DNA from: Amblyomma americanum
Lineage: Eukaryota > Arthropoda > Arachnida > Ixodida > Ixodidae
Direction of reading: 5' to 3'
DNA length: 64,000 nucleotides
Assembly: GCF_052857255.1 (NCBI RefSeq)
Contig: NC_135497.1
Span: 551,099,531-551,163,530 of the forward strand
The notes below the pieces were generated by a model. That model was not told the origin of the DNA and did not search any database. It saw nothing but the letters and a program-made list of their open reading frames with translations. The translations under genes and the position numbers were made by a program. This document shows positions 46,190 to 57,689 of the stretch, piece by piece (the first letter of the stretch is position 1; every line of letters starts with the position of its first letter).

Positions 46190-46650
46190 TTCGACGAAGG
46201 TTCGTCTGGTCAGGCATTAGTAGAAGCAAAAGATTACAGTCACAGACCAAGTCAAAGCAAAAACAATTTGACGTTTCGGAACCCGTACTAGTTTCTTGTT
46301 CACACTGAGGCTAAAATGGTTGTGGTCGAAACCTAAATACGCAGAATATGACGTAATCATGTATGTACACGGGTGGCATCGTCCCTTCCTTCTGGTTCAT
46401 GCTATCAGGTGTCGTGTGGATGAATGATGACTCAAGCAAAAGCCGTGTCGTCGTCAGGTTCCGCTCTTTGGATAGAATTGCGGCGTTGTCAAAGGCGATA
46501 TCATGGGTTTTTTTCGTGCGCGTGCTCGGCAATCGCATTGGAATCCACTTTGTTGTTATCAACATCGCGCTGATGCTCTTTCAATCTTCTGAGGAATTTT
46601 CCCGTTTCGCATATGTAAAGAAATTAGAACTTCCCCGTTAGTTTGTTTAT
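46190..46650 (-). mobile_element. Penelope-like element 3' fragment (GIY-YIG C-terminus and flanking repeat)
   Basis: The minus-strand frames read ETGKF, RLKEHQRDVDN and NAIAEHAHEK, then (after a frameshift) HDIAFDNAAILSKERNLTT and RLLLESSFIHTTPDSMN, the end of the GIY-YIG nuclease in tick Penelope-like elements. Downstream on that strand (46300-46200) lies the non-coding terminal part with GAAACGTCAAAT. It is a different family from the fragment at 35430. Confidence 0.7.
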
Positions 46651-47757
46651 TGGCCGTAAAGGGTTAAGGCAGGTAAAAAATGTTTCGTCAATGGCATCTT
46701 GGTGGAAACATTTCAGCCGGTTGTTTCCTAAGGCGATGTACAAATTCCGCACTGCCACTTTATTCCCGAAGGCAATATTTGCACACTCAGCTAATAACTA
46801 TCTACTAATTAATGAAGATTCCAGTGCTAAAAATACTGCTAGAAAGGCCATGCGACTCTCAAAAGCACTCAGTTGGTGCCACTCTCTTAGGAAATCCCGT
46901 CTTTTTTGAAATCTTCGGTACTTTTAGCTTAAACGCCGAGTATAGCACAAGTAAATAAGGAAGAACGTTTCGCGCATGCTGATCACCTCGCTCCAGCCAG
47001 ACTTCTTTCCAGCTCGGATCACGCATCTAGGACGACTCGATCAGCCCCCACACTGATCGTGGGACGCTTGCGATGCCCCTCAGGCGGCCCGAGAAATGAC
47101 AGCCGTTCCCGGTAGTTCCCGGCCGTGGGACAACTCGACAACAGCTCGACGGTCAAACCCCGGAAGACCAATAGCCGCGAGAGCCATCGTAGTCTGGTGG
47201 CCTTGAAGATGATCAAGCGATATTCTGCCTAGAGAGCTCAGAGCAAGAGCTAAGGCAGCCTACTCCGGAACCTTTAGGGCGTATTACAATCAGTTGCAAG
47301 AAGCCAGACATGTAGGGGTATACTTAGAAAAACAAAATACTTTAAAAAAATGACCAAAACAGGCGAGTCCACGGAGAACAAAGGAAATTGTACGCCTCAG
47401 AAGATAAGCGAAAAGTACGAGTAAACAGCATCGCTCTGCTTTCAAGGGTATGACGCGATAGCGTTAATCAGTCCCATCAGCGACTCCACTCAATCTCATT
47501 ACCATATTATTAGATCACGTGCTTTACTAACGTTATCAGCTCACACGACACGCCAGTTTCACGGGACACAAGCATAGAGTCGTTCGCGTACACTCGGCCC
47601 TCACCGGAATGCGCTTTTCCACAGGCTTAATCACCATTTATTAATTAGTTCCTCTCTAATAATGCACAAAATCATTAGCACACAGTCGTAAGGTGCCACA
47701 TTGTGTGAAAGACCACACGACATGCATATAAAGCCTCGCTTTAACCAAGCCTTACGA
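46651..47757. other. Unassigned stretch
   Basis: Nothing recognised; short frames only. Confidence 0.4.
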
Positions 47758-47826
47758 ACGTGCCTGTGTGGCCCAGCGGTAGCGTGTCTGACTCCCGATC
47801 TGAGGGTCAGGGTTTCGGTTCCCACT
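47758..47826 (+). repeat. tRNA-like repeat unit
   Basis: GTGTGGCCCAGCGGTAGCGT fits a tRNA D-arm with A box, GTCTGACTCCCGATCTGAGG an anticodon-arm-like part, and GGTTTCGGTTCCC a weak B box. The same unit occurs on the minus strand at 7478. The T arm and acceptor ends do not pair well, so I call a tRNA-derived repeat or pseudogene. Confidence 0.5.
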
Positions 47827-48561
47827 AAATATTACAATTTAATTAAATGGCTTTACAATCTTGAATGCCGTAATGACGTTTGAATTGTGCTGCTACCTTG
47901 TTATCAGAATTTATGTGATGTTTTAATAACATTACAATTCCGCCGCTCTACGTGAGACGCCAAAGCTTTTCGACCAATCAGGAGTCACGCGAGTCCACAA
48001 CGCTGAAGGACGAGACGATGGCACCTTTTTCACTAACGGGACCCTTAACACCTTCGCGTTGAAGGCCGAAAGACAATTTCATAGCGTGTCCATGAAGAAT
48101 TTTCTCCTTGTCTTCCCCGGTAAAGTTTTGGCGCCACTTGCCATCAAAAATAAGAGCCTTTGTCAAGTTCTTGCATAAACTATGAAATTGTTACCGATGA
48201 AGCTTCAATAGCAAAGTCTTTCAATGAATATTATGTGTACTGCGTTCACAAATGACGAAGGTATGAGACCAAATTTCAATCTGTGCAATAACTGTCCTCC
48301 TATTACCAATGTCTCTGCATCAGAATGTGTTCTGTCATGATTTCCTATTCCAGATACCAAAAAGTATTCGGGAATAGACAGCACACCAAACGCCTTCCTT
48401 GCTAGGTACGACGAACTCTGTTCAAGGTACTTGTGTTAATTATTTAGCCAACCATTGTCGCCAGCCGAAGTACCAAAATTATTGGAAATATGCAAACATC
48501 ACTCTAATACCTAGAGCAAGAGAGCGTTCTTTGATTACTTCGTACAGACCTATCTCTCCAA

Positions 48562-48770
48562 TGTGTGCACGGTCGTCCACTCTAAGTGCGAACATGCGAG
48601 CGCACGGTCGTGCTCGTTCGAAGGCCACTGTGTCCGACAGGGCCGCGCATCGAAGCAAAGCGGCAGATGACACGAAGCACCCCGTACAGGTCTGTGTCGC
48701 ATGCAGTGGCTCTCGAAAGAGTGCCACCACGCGCTCTTGTGATCGCGCTAAGAGAGGACGACCCTGTGCA
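48562..48770. mobile_element. Foldback element of about 209 bp inserted in the LINE
   Basis: TGTGCACGGTCGTCC at the left pairs with GGACGACCCTGTGCA at the right. The arms remain partly complementary inward through CACTCTAAG/CTAAGAGAG and TTCGAAGGCCACTG/CAGTGGCTCTCGAA. Arms are imperfect, with about 60 bp at the centre also partly palindromic. Confidence 0.65.
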
Positions 48771-48835
48771 TGCCCGAATACATTCGAACATGCTTTATAC
48801 CACATCTGGTTCATAGGCGTTTAAAGTCCCAAAGC

Positions 48836-49038
48836 GGCTTAGGCTATGAGAGACGCCGTAGTGAAGGGCTCCGGAAATTTCGACCACCTGGGGTTCTTTA
48901 ACGGGCACTGATATCACACAGTACACAGGCCTCTAGAATTTCGCATCCATCGAAATTCGACCGTCGCGGCCGGGATCGCACCCGCGTCTTTCGGGTCAGC
49001 AGCCGAGTGCCATAAGCACTGAGCCACCGCGGCGGCTT
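48836..49038 (-). mobile_element. SINE family B short form, nested in the LINE
   Basis: The minus-strand head is GCCGCGGTGGCTCAGTGCTT, then GACCCGAAAGACGCGGGTGC, CGAATTTCGATGGATGCGAA and GTTAAAGAACCCCAGGTGG, ending near CACTACGGCGTCTCTCATAG. It sits between the foldback element and the resumed LINE sequence. Confidence 0.88.
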
Positions 49039-50521
49039 TCAAGAACGTTTTCTATTTTATTGAACAAAACAGCACCATACAGTATCGGCAGCACAGGTGC
49101 CGTAAAGGGCTATCTATTGCAGCGCAACTGGTCGAAGCTGTTCACGATGTCGCGGCCGTTCTAGATGAGCAGTGCCAAATCGACATCACATTTTTTTACT
49201 TTGAAAAGGCGTCTGACCACGTGTGTCACCCAGAGTTGCTCCTGAAGATAAACCGATAATAAAAAAATGACACTGTGCCGACATGGATAGAAACATATCT
49301 GTCTTTAAGGCAACAGGGTTTGTCAATCGAGGGGTTGTGCTCAATCCTGAGATTACTTCGCTCTGGCGATCCACATCGATCTCTTTTCCGCCCCTTATTT
49401 TGCTTATCTTTAAGAAATATATATACACGTATATACAAGTGAAAATGTTTACAGACGACTGCGTACTCTACCGTAAAGTTGACCAGGCGGTCTGCCCTTT
49501 TTAAATCTTCATTAACCGCTAAGAAACGTGTTGCTCGACATGGAAAACAAACATTAACACAAACAAAACAGTAGCAATAAAAATAACGAGAAAAACGACA
49601 TTTAAATTTTCAGCACTGCATAAGTGCACATGTACGCTCCTGTATTAAAAGCTACCAACGCTTAGGTGTCGTGCTAACATCGTAGCTCAGATGGAATAAG
49701 CACATAACTTAATTCAGTAAAGGGAGCATGCAGAAGCTGGGTTACATGAGGAGGCCTCTGCGGCCGTCAACCCAAGAAATAAAAGTTTTAGCATGAAAAG
49801 ACATTCATTGTGCCCATTCTTGGACACGGCTCTATTATTTGGGTCCATACGCTCAGTGTAACATAGCGTCCGCAAGTTAGAAAACAATAAGAGAAAAACG
49901 GTAATGTTGGTATTCAATTTCTACAGCTGGCGCACATCACTGAGCACACCTATTAAATAGGCGAACTTAGAATCGCTATAAATTAGACACTATAGAGAGA
50001 GGATGAATTTCATGTGTTTACTGCACCATAATAAGTTAGGAGTAAACAAGACTACGTACAATGAATCAGCCTTTAGACGTCTAACACAATCAAGCCATTT
50101 AAAAAAGGAAAAGAATTTGCTTGCAGAACTGATGCTCTTAGAAAGGTTTTTTTCCCTACGAACGGTCCGCGATTGGAACTCGCCAAATCCAGGCACTGTG
50201 CAAAAAAGCCTGTCGGTCGAGTCATTTTGTACCGTGCTAAGGCGACACTCCTAATCTGTAAATTTTAATTGAGCGGTGGATAAGAAGAGTCTTGTTTATT
50301 CTATTTTTTTGCTTTTGGTGCTACCATTCTGCTCTGCTCCCAGTTACCGCGGTAGTGTACAAATAGGAATGGTGTCTTTTTATTTTTGCATACGTAATTT
50401 GTCATGAAAATATTTTTCAATGCTTTTGTACTGTTTTCTGTTTGAATGTTTTGTGTTGTACGCTCCTGCCTAAGGCCTTAAATCAAGGCTGAGAGTATTT
50501 TTGAAGTAATAAATAAATAAA

Positions 50522-52309
50522 CAGGGCAAAGATTTTGCGGCTTCTATAATGACCGTGCCACACCTCCCGTATATTTATAATGAACCACGCACGTTTGGGA
50601 ATAAAGACATTCCTATTTCTGCTATGATCGTAGTCTCGAAATGAATGCTACAACATTCAAGAACGTATGCGTCTCCTTCCATCCTCCCTGATATGTTTTG
50701 ATCCTCGCTTCCTGCAAGCAAGGTGGCGATATGCGCAGAAACGCGCAAGGGGTCGCTTGCAGCTGCTATGTCGAGGACGAAAAATAATGGGAACGAAAGA
50801 ATAATTGAGGCAAAAAACAGCTGGAAAGAGCAAAATTTGAAAAAATAGTCCTGACAAATCAGGAGGCAGTGCTCTCCTTTTATGAGGCTAGATCAGGTTG
50901 CCTTAAAACGAGGAAAAAGTATGAACTGGGAGATAACATTTCCGTAGCTTGTGGAAGCAGTGGTAGGCTGCAAAGCTATAAAAGCAGATATGAAGCAGGA
51001 CATGATCAGCCTGCGGGGAGATGTGGATTTTAGGAATAGCAGTGAGAGCAAAATTAACAATGCAGCATCACAGTCGAGCACGGGAATACTGGAGTACTTG
51101 TGCCGAGAAACTAGAATGAAAACAATTGCACAAACCGTCTCAGAAACCACAGTAATATGGCTCGAACTTCGAAAATACATGAGAATGGGAAAAAACCAGA
51201 ATAGGATCAGAAGTACGAAACTGGAAGAAAGTATGAACGGAAGAAAACAGGCACTTTAATTTAATGCGCAAGGTGGCATTTGCTACCGCCCCGATTCAAA
51301 GAGAATCCTAGTAAGATCTATATGTCACTGCCGAAATGTTTTCTTTTTTCACAATTCCAAAGGGAACAATTTACTTTCCGAGGCTTCCGATGGGTGCTTC
51401 ACGCGTTCTCTGTGCTGCATAAAGCACACAGAAACAGTCTGGACCATTACTTCATGCATTGTAAGACCCCCCGTCCTCCAGTACATGACGCTATCAGAGA
51501 GATCCGAGGAATTCTATGGCTTAAAAACGGTTAGGGTGTGGTCGACTTAAGGAAAGTGGAAGACTGTTGTAGAATATAGAGAGGGTACTTTCGATAGGGG
51601 AGAATAAAACTTCCGCAGGGAATTGGAAGAAAATACACGCGTTAGGTTTCATAGGTAAGCGAGGATCATCCCCATCCCGATACAAAGAGGATGGCACCAA
51701 TTATCTGTCAGCCGCGTATTCAGATCGGTGGCACACGATCTGCCATAGAGCATGCATTGCTTACGCGGCAGCGGGTAGCCAGCTATAGCCTATTTTGCTT
51801 ATCTTTTCGCCCCGGCAATCAGCCGCGCTATGAGCTGTCGTTTAATTAGCTCTGTTTTGTATTTGTTTTTTGCATGATATATTTTTTATCGGAGATATTA
51901 AGCCGCATTGACGTGTACAATGGAGGCAATCAAAACAATCTCATTATCGGCTAATCTGTATGGTACCTGTTTCTTGAAAGTGCTTAGAAAAGTAAATGAA
52001 AACGAGAATCAGAAACTTTGCAGACAAATATAATTATTTCCTCACAATCTGCGTTTTTAAAGGTAGATGGAAAAATTATCCTACAAGGCTTTGGAAACAA
52101 TCAAATTCAAGCTGGTATATAAATTGTTTACTCCGATGCGTTCGACCGCCTACACCAGTTGACTTCTCTCAGAAAACTAGAATTATACAGAATTGGAGAT
52201 ATGCCGCTAGCTCTTGTAAATTTCAGTGCACAGCTCCGGAAGCAGTGAAATGCAACAGATGAATATATGTCCCCGTCAAAGCCCGTAAATACGGTTGAGC
52301 CTCAAGGAA
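50522..52309. other. Possible decayed mobile-element coding remnant
   Basis: From about 50640 to 51560 plus-strand frames in several phases look protein-like (KFEKIVLTNQEAVLSFYEAR, WVLHAFSVLHKAHRNSLDHY, HDAIREIRGI). I cannot name the family; it may be a LINE or gag-type remnant. 51560-52309 shows nothing recognisable. Confidence 0.35.
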
Positions 52310-52545
52310 GCATTTTAACGGCGCGAGGGCAACTTTGGCCAAACAGCACCACGGCACAAGTAATTTTTTTTATTTTTTGGTCTGCATGAGGTTTAGTGGA
52401 AGACCCATTTTGCAAGCATTTTACTGTCGAGAAGTCCAGCCGAACACCAGGCTAGGCTGGAACTTAGTTGGTGTACTCGGCGGCACTTTGGATCGAACTC
52501 CGCGCCTTCAGCATATGAGGCGAGAGGAAGCCTTCGTGGAGCAGT
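52310..52545 (-). mobile_element. SINE family A copy
   Basis: The minus strand has a decayed head with GCGCGGAGTTCGATCC as B box, CTGGTGTTCGGCTGG, AAATGGGTCTTCC and GTGCCGTGGTGCTGTTTGGC near the 3' end. An AT-rich expansion interrupts the body. Confidence 0.78.
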
Positions 52546-52660
52546 TCTTTTTACTTTTTCATTAATGACATTACGATTAATACAAGGCCGAATAATACAC
52601 GCTGACTACACAGCGGTTTTTAGTAATTATCGAAATGATATTTACTAATAGCTCGTAAAC

Positions 52661-52898
52661 AGCCGCCGCGGTGGCTTAGTGGTTATGGCGCTCGGCTGCC
52701 GGCCCGAAAGACGGGGTTCGATCCCGGTCGCGGCGGTCAAATTTCGATGGAGACGAAGTTCTAGAGGCCCGTGTGGTGTGCGATGTCAGTGCACGTAAAA
52801 GAACCCCAGGTGGTCGAAATTTCCGGAGCCCTTCACTACGGCGTCCCTCATAGCCTGAGTCGCTTTGGGACGTAAACCCCCATAAACCATAAACAATA
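52661..52898 (+). mobile_element. SINE family B short form, full length
   Basis: A complete copy: GCCGCGGTGGCTTAGTGGTT, B box GGGTTCGATCCCGG, CAAATTTCGATGGAGACGAA, GAACCCCAGGTGGTCGAAAT, CACTACGGCGTCCCTCATAG and an end at GACGTAAACCCCCATAAACC. It is the best reference for the family in this window. Confidence 0.92.
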
Positions 52899-52954
52899 AC
52901 AGCTCGTAAACAATGTAAATCAGTCGCTATACTGCTTAAACGCATGACGTAAGC

Positions 52955-53420
52955 GTAATTCACTAGAAATGATTGCTGCTGAAACTAAAGCTATGTTGTT
53001 TTCCGCAGGGAAATTGCAAAGACGCTTAGTCAGCAGTCGTAATCTTGGTAAAGCTGATATTGAAATTGTTGATGCAGTTCAGACACTTGGTGCTTACTTC
53101 CACAAAGATATATCTTGGGATACACACAATAATGAACTAACTTCGTGTGCATCAAAAAATTTCAGGCATATCCGAAAAGCTTCATTCTTTCTACCCTCAA
53201 GAATAAAACTGCTCATCTACAATTCATTCTTTTTGTCGAACCTAATGCATTGTTTCCTTGTTTGAAGCCGGACTACACAAATTTAGTTCAATTGCACACA
53301 CATAAGAATAAAGGCTACTCACAATATAACGCTATCCCAGACATACTACGCGCATTTTAAACATTCAGCCTCATGCCTGCCTCTACTTGCACAATATGGC
53401 TGTTCATTCCAGGCAGTAAA
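52955..53420 (+). mobile_element. CR1-like LINE RT C-terminal fragment
   Basis: The frame at 52969-53265 reads IEIVDAVQTLGAYFHKDISW, then IRKASFFLPSRIKLLIYNSF and NLMHCFLV, the RT thumb region. A shifted frame continues LVQLHTHKNKGY. Both ends are truncated. Confidence 0.75.
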
Positions 53421-53603
53421 TAACTACATCTGACAGCGCAGTACAGTCTCTTGCCAATCTAACAACACTGATACGCATCACGTTTAACTGATATTTAAGC
53501 TTATTTTTCGCAAAACAGCAAAAATGCGAAAACAAAAAAAGCACAAGCAGGAAGCACGCTTCTTCTGATGCCCAGCAATTCTGGATAAAAAATGAATGGG
53601 GAC

Positions 53604-53920
53604 CAGTTTATGAGCGTAGTTTTTTCATATATTGGAAGATTTCACAATAAGAATCAATGTATCCGCAGATGGCCCGACGGCAGGCTTGAATTTTTTTGCT
53701 CTTAATGTTTTTTTTTCTGTTCTTAAGAACGTTCCCTATTGGTTTTCAATGGCAGTCTTAACTGCTCGATACGAGCGATGGAAACACTATACAAGAAAGA
53801 TTTTGATATACATCGGAAGAATAGACCATTACTTTCCATTACTTTCAATATTTTCAGAAAAATATTTTACAATATTCTAATATTGAAAGTTTTTGCCTAA
53901 AAATGTTGTACATGTATAAG
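53604..53920. repeat. Dispersed repeat of unknown family, copy 2
   Basis: It is homologous to 32538-32850, in the same orientation (see that entry). This copy keeps a longer protein-like block (SYIGRFHNKNQCIRRWPDGR) and adds a short ACTTTC duplication near 53835. Confidence 0.7.
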
Positions 53921-54258
53921 CATGTGCGGTCGTAATCAGATGCGCCAAAAATGGTACAACAGCTTAGCACTGCTAAGGACACTTTCAGCAAGCGGCGGCT
54001 CCTTGGACGGTCCGGGCACGGCCAAGGCGGCAACTGTAGTCCGGATGCTTCCCTTTTACGCTTGGGATATGCTGCCGAAAATACCTTATGCTGCGTTATT
54101 TGGCGACGATGTTCGATTTCACCGCGAAACCTGGCCGCTTCCCAATCCGCCTCACCTATGGCTGGATTTTGCAGTAGCCGACGCTTCTTCGCACGCTTCC
54201 GAGCACTCCGCATCTCGGCTGCTGACTGCGGCTGATCCGACGGTCCCGCGTCTGCCAT
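53854..54258 (-). CDS. Arginine/lysine-rich hypothetical protein ORF
   Basis: The minus-strand frame is open for 278 codons (from 54690), but the part that looks coding begins at the ATG at 54258 (MADAGPSDQPQSAAEMRSAR) and continues RKRAKKRRLLQNPAIGEADW. This basic, repeat-like stretch recalls STPR-type and other tick repeat-associated proteins (tentative). After about 60 residues the sequence becomes less regular and overlaps the dispersed repeat, so the true 3' end may be lost or spliced; a GTGAGG donor-like site lies in the AIGEA codons. A CpG-rich promoter-like stretch lies upstream on this strand. I cannot assign a function, and it may be mobile-element derived. Confidence 0.4.
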   Translation of the reverse strand: MADAGPSDQPQSAAEMRSARKRAKKRRLLQNPAIGEADWEAARFRGEIEHRRQITQHKVFSAAYPKRKREASGLQLPPWPCPDRPRSRRLLKVSLAVLSCCTIFGASDYDRTCLYMYNIFRQKLSILEYCKIFF

Positions 54259-54629
54259 AGCGATGGAGTCGCATGCCCCGCGCGACCTCCGCTCTGAGCC
54301 ACTAAGGCGAAGCGGGCACGGTCGCGTGAGGTGCGCTTTTGCTGCGTTGTAGCTATCGGCTTTACCAGGCCCACGTTGATGCCTTGCTCTGAGTAGACCC
54401 CCTATAAAAGTTTTTCGCTGAAAAAAAAATGGCTGTAATTTAGCTCTGGTTAAACCTGGAGTGACGAGATAGCTACAGCTGGCCGAGAGGAACTCACTCA
54501 GTCGAATTGCAACGTCAGTCTTTCGCCGCTCCGTTTCGCTGGGCGCTCCTTCTTCATCTTCGTCCCTGGACGTGGATTCAGGGGATAATAGGCACCCTTC
54601 AAGGCAGCAACAGAGCGGCGGCGAGTAAG

Positions 54630-54973
54630 GTGCACAGAAAAAGAAGGTGGCGGAATCGCCCAACAGATAAGAATCTAGAGATGCATGCACTCACGTGCCG
54701 CCGGTTAAAAAGAGTAAACAGTTAAACAGAATAAAATGAAAATAGGGCAGGAGATTTCCGTCATCTGAAACCTCTTCGGCACGAAGAGTCAAGGCGGAAT
54801 CAGCGGCGCAGTGAGCTTAACTAGAGGTTCCAGATGACGGAAGTCTCCTGCCCTGTTTGCATTTTATTGATTATTTGTTTACTCTTTTTGGCGGGGGCAC
54901 GCGAGTGCACGCGACTGCATGAATCTCTAATTCTTATCTGTTGGGCGATTCCGCCACCGCCTGTTTCTGTGCA
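54630..54973. mobile_element. 344-bp foldback element
   Basis: The left arm (54630-54774) is a near-complete inverted copy of the right arm (54823-54973). Shared blocks include GTGCACAGAAA, GGTGGCGGAATCGCCCAACA, GATAAGAAT, AAAAAGAGTAAACA and GGGCAGGAGA-TTCCGTCATC. The spacer is 48 bp. No coding content and no visible transposase. Confidence 0.85.
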
Positions 54974-55330
54974 AATTAAGGCCGCTGTCCGATCGTTTTT
55001 CTTTGCGCATGCGCACGCGTCCTTGCGACCATGCGCACGGGCGCTCGAGGGCACGTTGCGGATGTGGTGCTGTACTTTCAAGTTTGCTGCATGCGACCGA
55101 GCGGACGACTCCGGCGTTCTGATTGGCTCGCTCGTCAGTGCCGTCCGTGCGGCAGCACAGGCATGTGCCGTAGCAAAACTCGGAGATATCTTTCCGTACG
55201 AATATACACACATTGATATTGTGGCTCACCCGATCTCACCGAGCTATGAGATTTTCGTAGCAAGTAAAACCCCGATCGGCTGTGATAGCAGAGGATCTCG
55301 GCGCGGCCATTTGTGACGTCCTCGAACGAG
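54974..55330. promoter_or_regulatory. CpG-rich promoter-like stretch
   Basis: It holds a perfect TGCGCATGCGCA palindrome (55004-55015, NRF-1-like), a second CATGCGCA, and an inverted CCAAT box (GATTGGCT, 55121), in DNA much richer in CpG than its surroundings. It lies upstream of the minus-strand ORF beginning at 54258, with the foldback element between them. No transcript evidence. Confidence 0.35.
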
Positions 55331-57689
55331 GTCGCAACAAACTTGCAACACCGCAGTCAAGGTCCTAAAACAGATTCGCGGGAAACAATTAACGTTTGCG
55401 CTATTTTCAGTTCAGAAAGTGAAAAAAAGGGCATCACACCGCGATCGTGACACAACTCTTTCGACGGCTAGACTCCGCTGAAGACCACCCATATATGCAC
55501 CGTTCTAGTACTACGTTCTAAGATTTTTGCCTCCTAATATTTGAAGAGTGCCCCTATTGAAAGTTGCGCTATACCCTAACATGCAATAACGATTTCAGAA
55601 CGACGACGCGATTGGTATCGCGAATCCTCGGAGCCAAGGATACGGGACTAGAACAAGCTATATATGTTAGCAGTACAGTGATATTCTATGGTTTGTATTT
55701 GTAACAGGGAATTCACATACCTGAGATCAGGCGAGGTTTAAATAATCAGTTATTCAAACTAGCCCACTGCAGTCTTTATACGTATATTTTAATAGCCTTT
55801 ATTTTGTAGCTTTTTCATTGTTCCTGCACACTTCAGTTATCATCTATAAACGTTGGTTGTTACTGTCAAGTAAACAGGCCTCCTTGCTGTCTCCCCAATT
55901 AAATGCTATTGCAAAATGCACTTATCTATTCATCGATATCAGAACTGAGTGTCTGAATTTTGCATGCATTAAAATTCCATATTTTAGCACACTGCTCTCA
56001 AATACGAACCCAAATACACGGGAAAATTATGACATTACCAGTAATTTGGAATATACAAAATCAGTTGTAACTGCAGCAGTTTTGCATTTCCCACAAGTGA
56101 CCGTGCAACAGTACTGCTTTCTCTCTGTAATGTTATTCAATCCGTTGGAAAAGCCAAACTGAAATAACACAGTGTGGTGACAATTAAAGGGCCAAGCCAT
56201 CTATCACTGCGCTGAAATGCAAACTTTGTTTTTTGCACGGTGACAGCGGGCGACCTGTTTTATTTTAGTAGTTATTCCTTACGTCATGACTGATGAGGAT
56301 TGCACAAGCTAGAATGCAGCAGTGCAAACAAACCTGGAGAGTTGTGCTCAGAGCCAGTCAATGGTGACACATGCAGAAATAAGCTGGCATGTTGCCTTTA
56401 CAACTCCGAAAAATTCAGAAAGTGCCCATGTTAATGAAAACAAAGTGGTTGCTTATTACTAAGTAAAAGACCATACAAGCCTTTTACCTTCAGTGTAAAC
56501 ATAACATGATCTGGGAGTTGGTAAACTGGCTTACATCTGGGCTGCTCCTGGTTGAGGTTGCGAAAAAATACTTCAATTATATAGGGAAACAGGATGCACT
56601 GACCATGCATAGTGGTTATCTCAAGCAGAATTTGTAGAAATATATTTATAAGGTGAAAGCTGTATTGTTGCAAAATACAATGAAATAAAAAATAAGCACA
56701 TAAGTGTATGTAATCTCCTCATAGCTTTACAGTAATGGTTAAGACTTTTTCTAAGCAGAAAAAAATGAGGTATCGTAACAGTGATTCTGGTTTCCAACAC
56801 AGCAGATAAAAGTGAGCATAGTCTACACCACTTGTCATGAACAAAATTTTGGAACGTGCTAGCTGTTGTTATTAGCAACATCTGCAAAGTAAAGCTTATT
56901 TCATTGCAAGTTTGGTTTTCAAAACTGCCAAAGTTCCCTTTAGGCATACGTTATGTTCAAATGATTTAGTTGTTAATCTAACTGCTTGAAGATCTTTGCC
57001 CAGGATATGCCTGCTTTTAAACTTCGTACAGAGAGTGCATGAAAATTTAAACTGTCCTAGAAGGGCTGCATGTATTAGGTGAACAAATTTCTTGTTTTGG
57101 GGCCTCCTTTTTCAAAATAATGCACCAAAATGAGTACAGGTTTATGCATTTCCATGCGTTTCACTGTCGTCAATGCAAGAAAATCACATTTACACACAAA
57201 ATTTACAGCAGCTGTAATTTGACTCCATTCATGACGACAGAACTGTATGTGAAATTTAAATTTATTATAGAGCAGAAGGATGCACCCCTTTATAAACACT
57301 GTAAATGCTGGCCCCATTACATACCTGGCTGGCCTTTTCAGATGAGGATAAGGATAAAATGACACAGTCACATGCGTAAACACACGCACCTAGCACTTTA
57401 ACCACATTGCATAATGGAAGTTTCTGTGTTGCTTCACTTGAAGCAGGGTAGGATAAAAGCACAAAGGTAATACTGACACACATACGCTCATAATGGAGAC
57501 GGGTATGGCTTACAGTAAAAACTATTGATGAAGTACGTCCTATTAACATTGCCAAATAGGTCATTCCCGTGCACAAAGACGGTTCTTCTGGAGTGTTGGA
57601 ATGGTGATGTTGATAGTAGGATGACAGACCATATAGCAATCAATGAAGACTAGTTAAATGAAACCGTGAAAGGAAGCAAGGCAGCAATG
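55331..57689. other. AT-rich unassigned stretch
   Basis: No TE motifs recognised. Composition with many short T and A runs would suit a 3' UTR or intron, but there is no anchor to a gene. Confidence 0.4.

Larger units (their letters stand above)
48180..50521 (+). mobile_element. LINE (CR1-like) split by nested insertions
   Basis: Plus-strand RT starts at about 48440-48560 (YWKYANITLIPRAR, SYRPIS), is interrupted at 48562, and resumes at about 49040 (LVEAVHDVAAVLDEQCQIDI in broken frames, FFYFEKASDHVCHPELLLKI). It continues with VKMFTDDCVLYRKV (mutated FADD) at about 49440 and a C-terminal LRTVRDWNSPNP at 50003-50254. The 3' UTR has a GCCTTAAATCAAGGC hairpin (about 50475) and an AATAAATAAATAAA tail. 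Inactive. Confidence 0.82.

Noticed and set aside
47758..47826. Candidate functional tRNA gene
   Set aside because: T arm and acceptor stem do not pair and a second unit lies at 7478; kept only as a tRNA-like repeat.
48399..48824. Overlapping ORFs on both strands at 48.4-48.8 kb as a gene pair
   Set aside because: They arise because the sequence is a near palindrome (foldback) fused to LINE RT sequence.
52666..52735. Looks like a tRNA gene (A and B boxes, GGTTCGATCCCGG)
   Set aside because: It is the head of a full SINE family B copy with the usual body directly attached.
57075..57639. Minus-strand ORFs over 100 residues
   Set aside because: AT-rich, no motif, overlapping plus-strand frames of similar length; no splice or poly(A) support.
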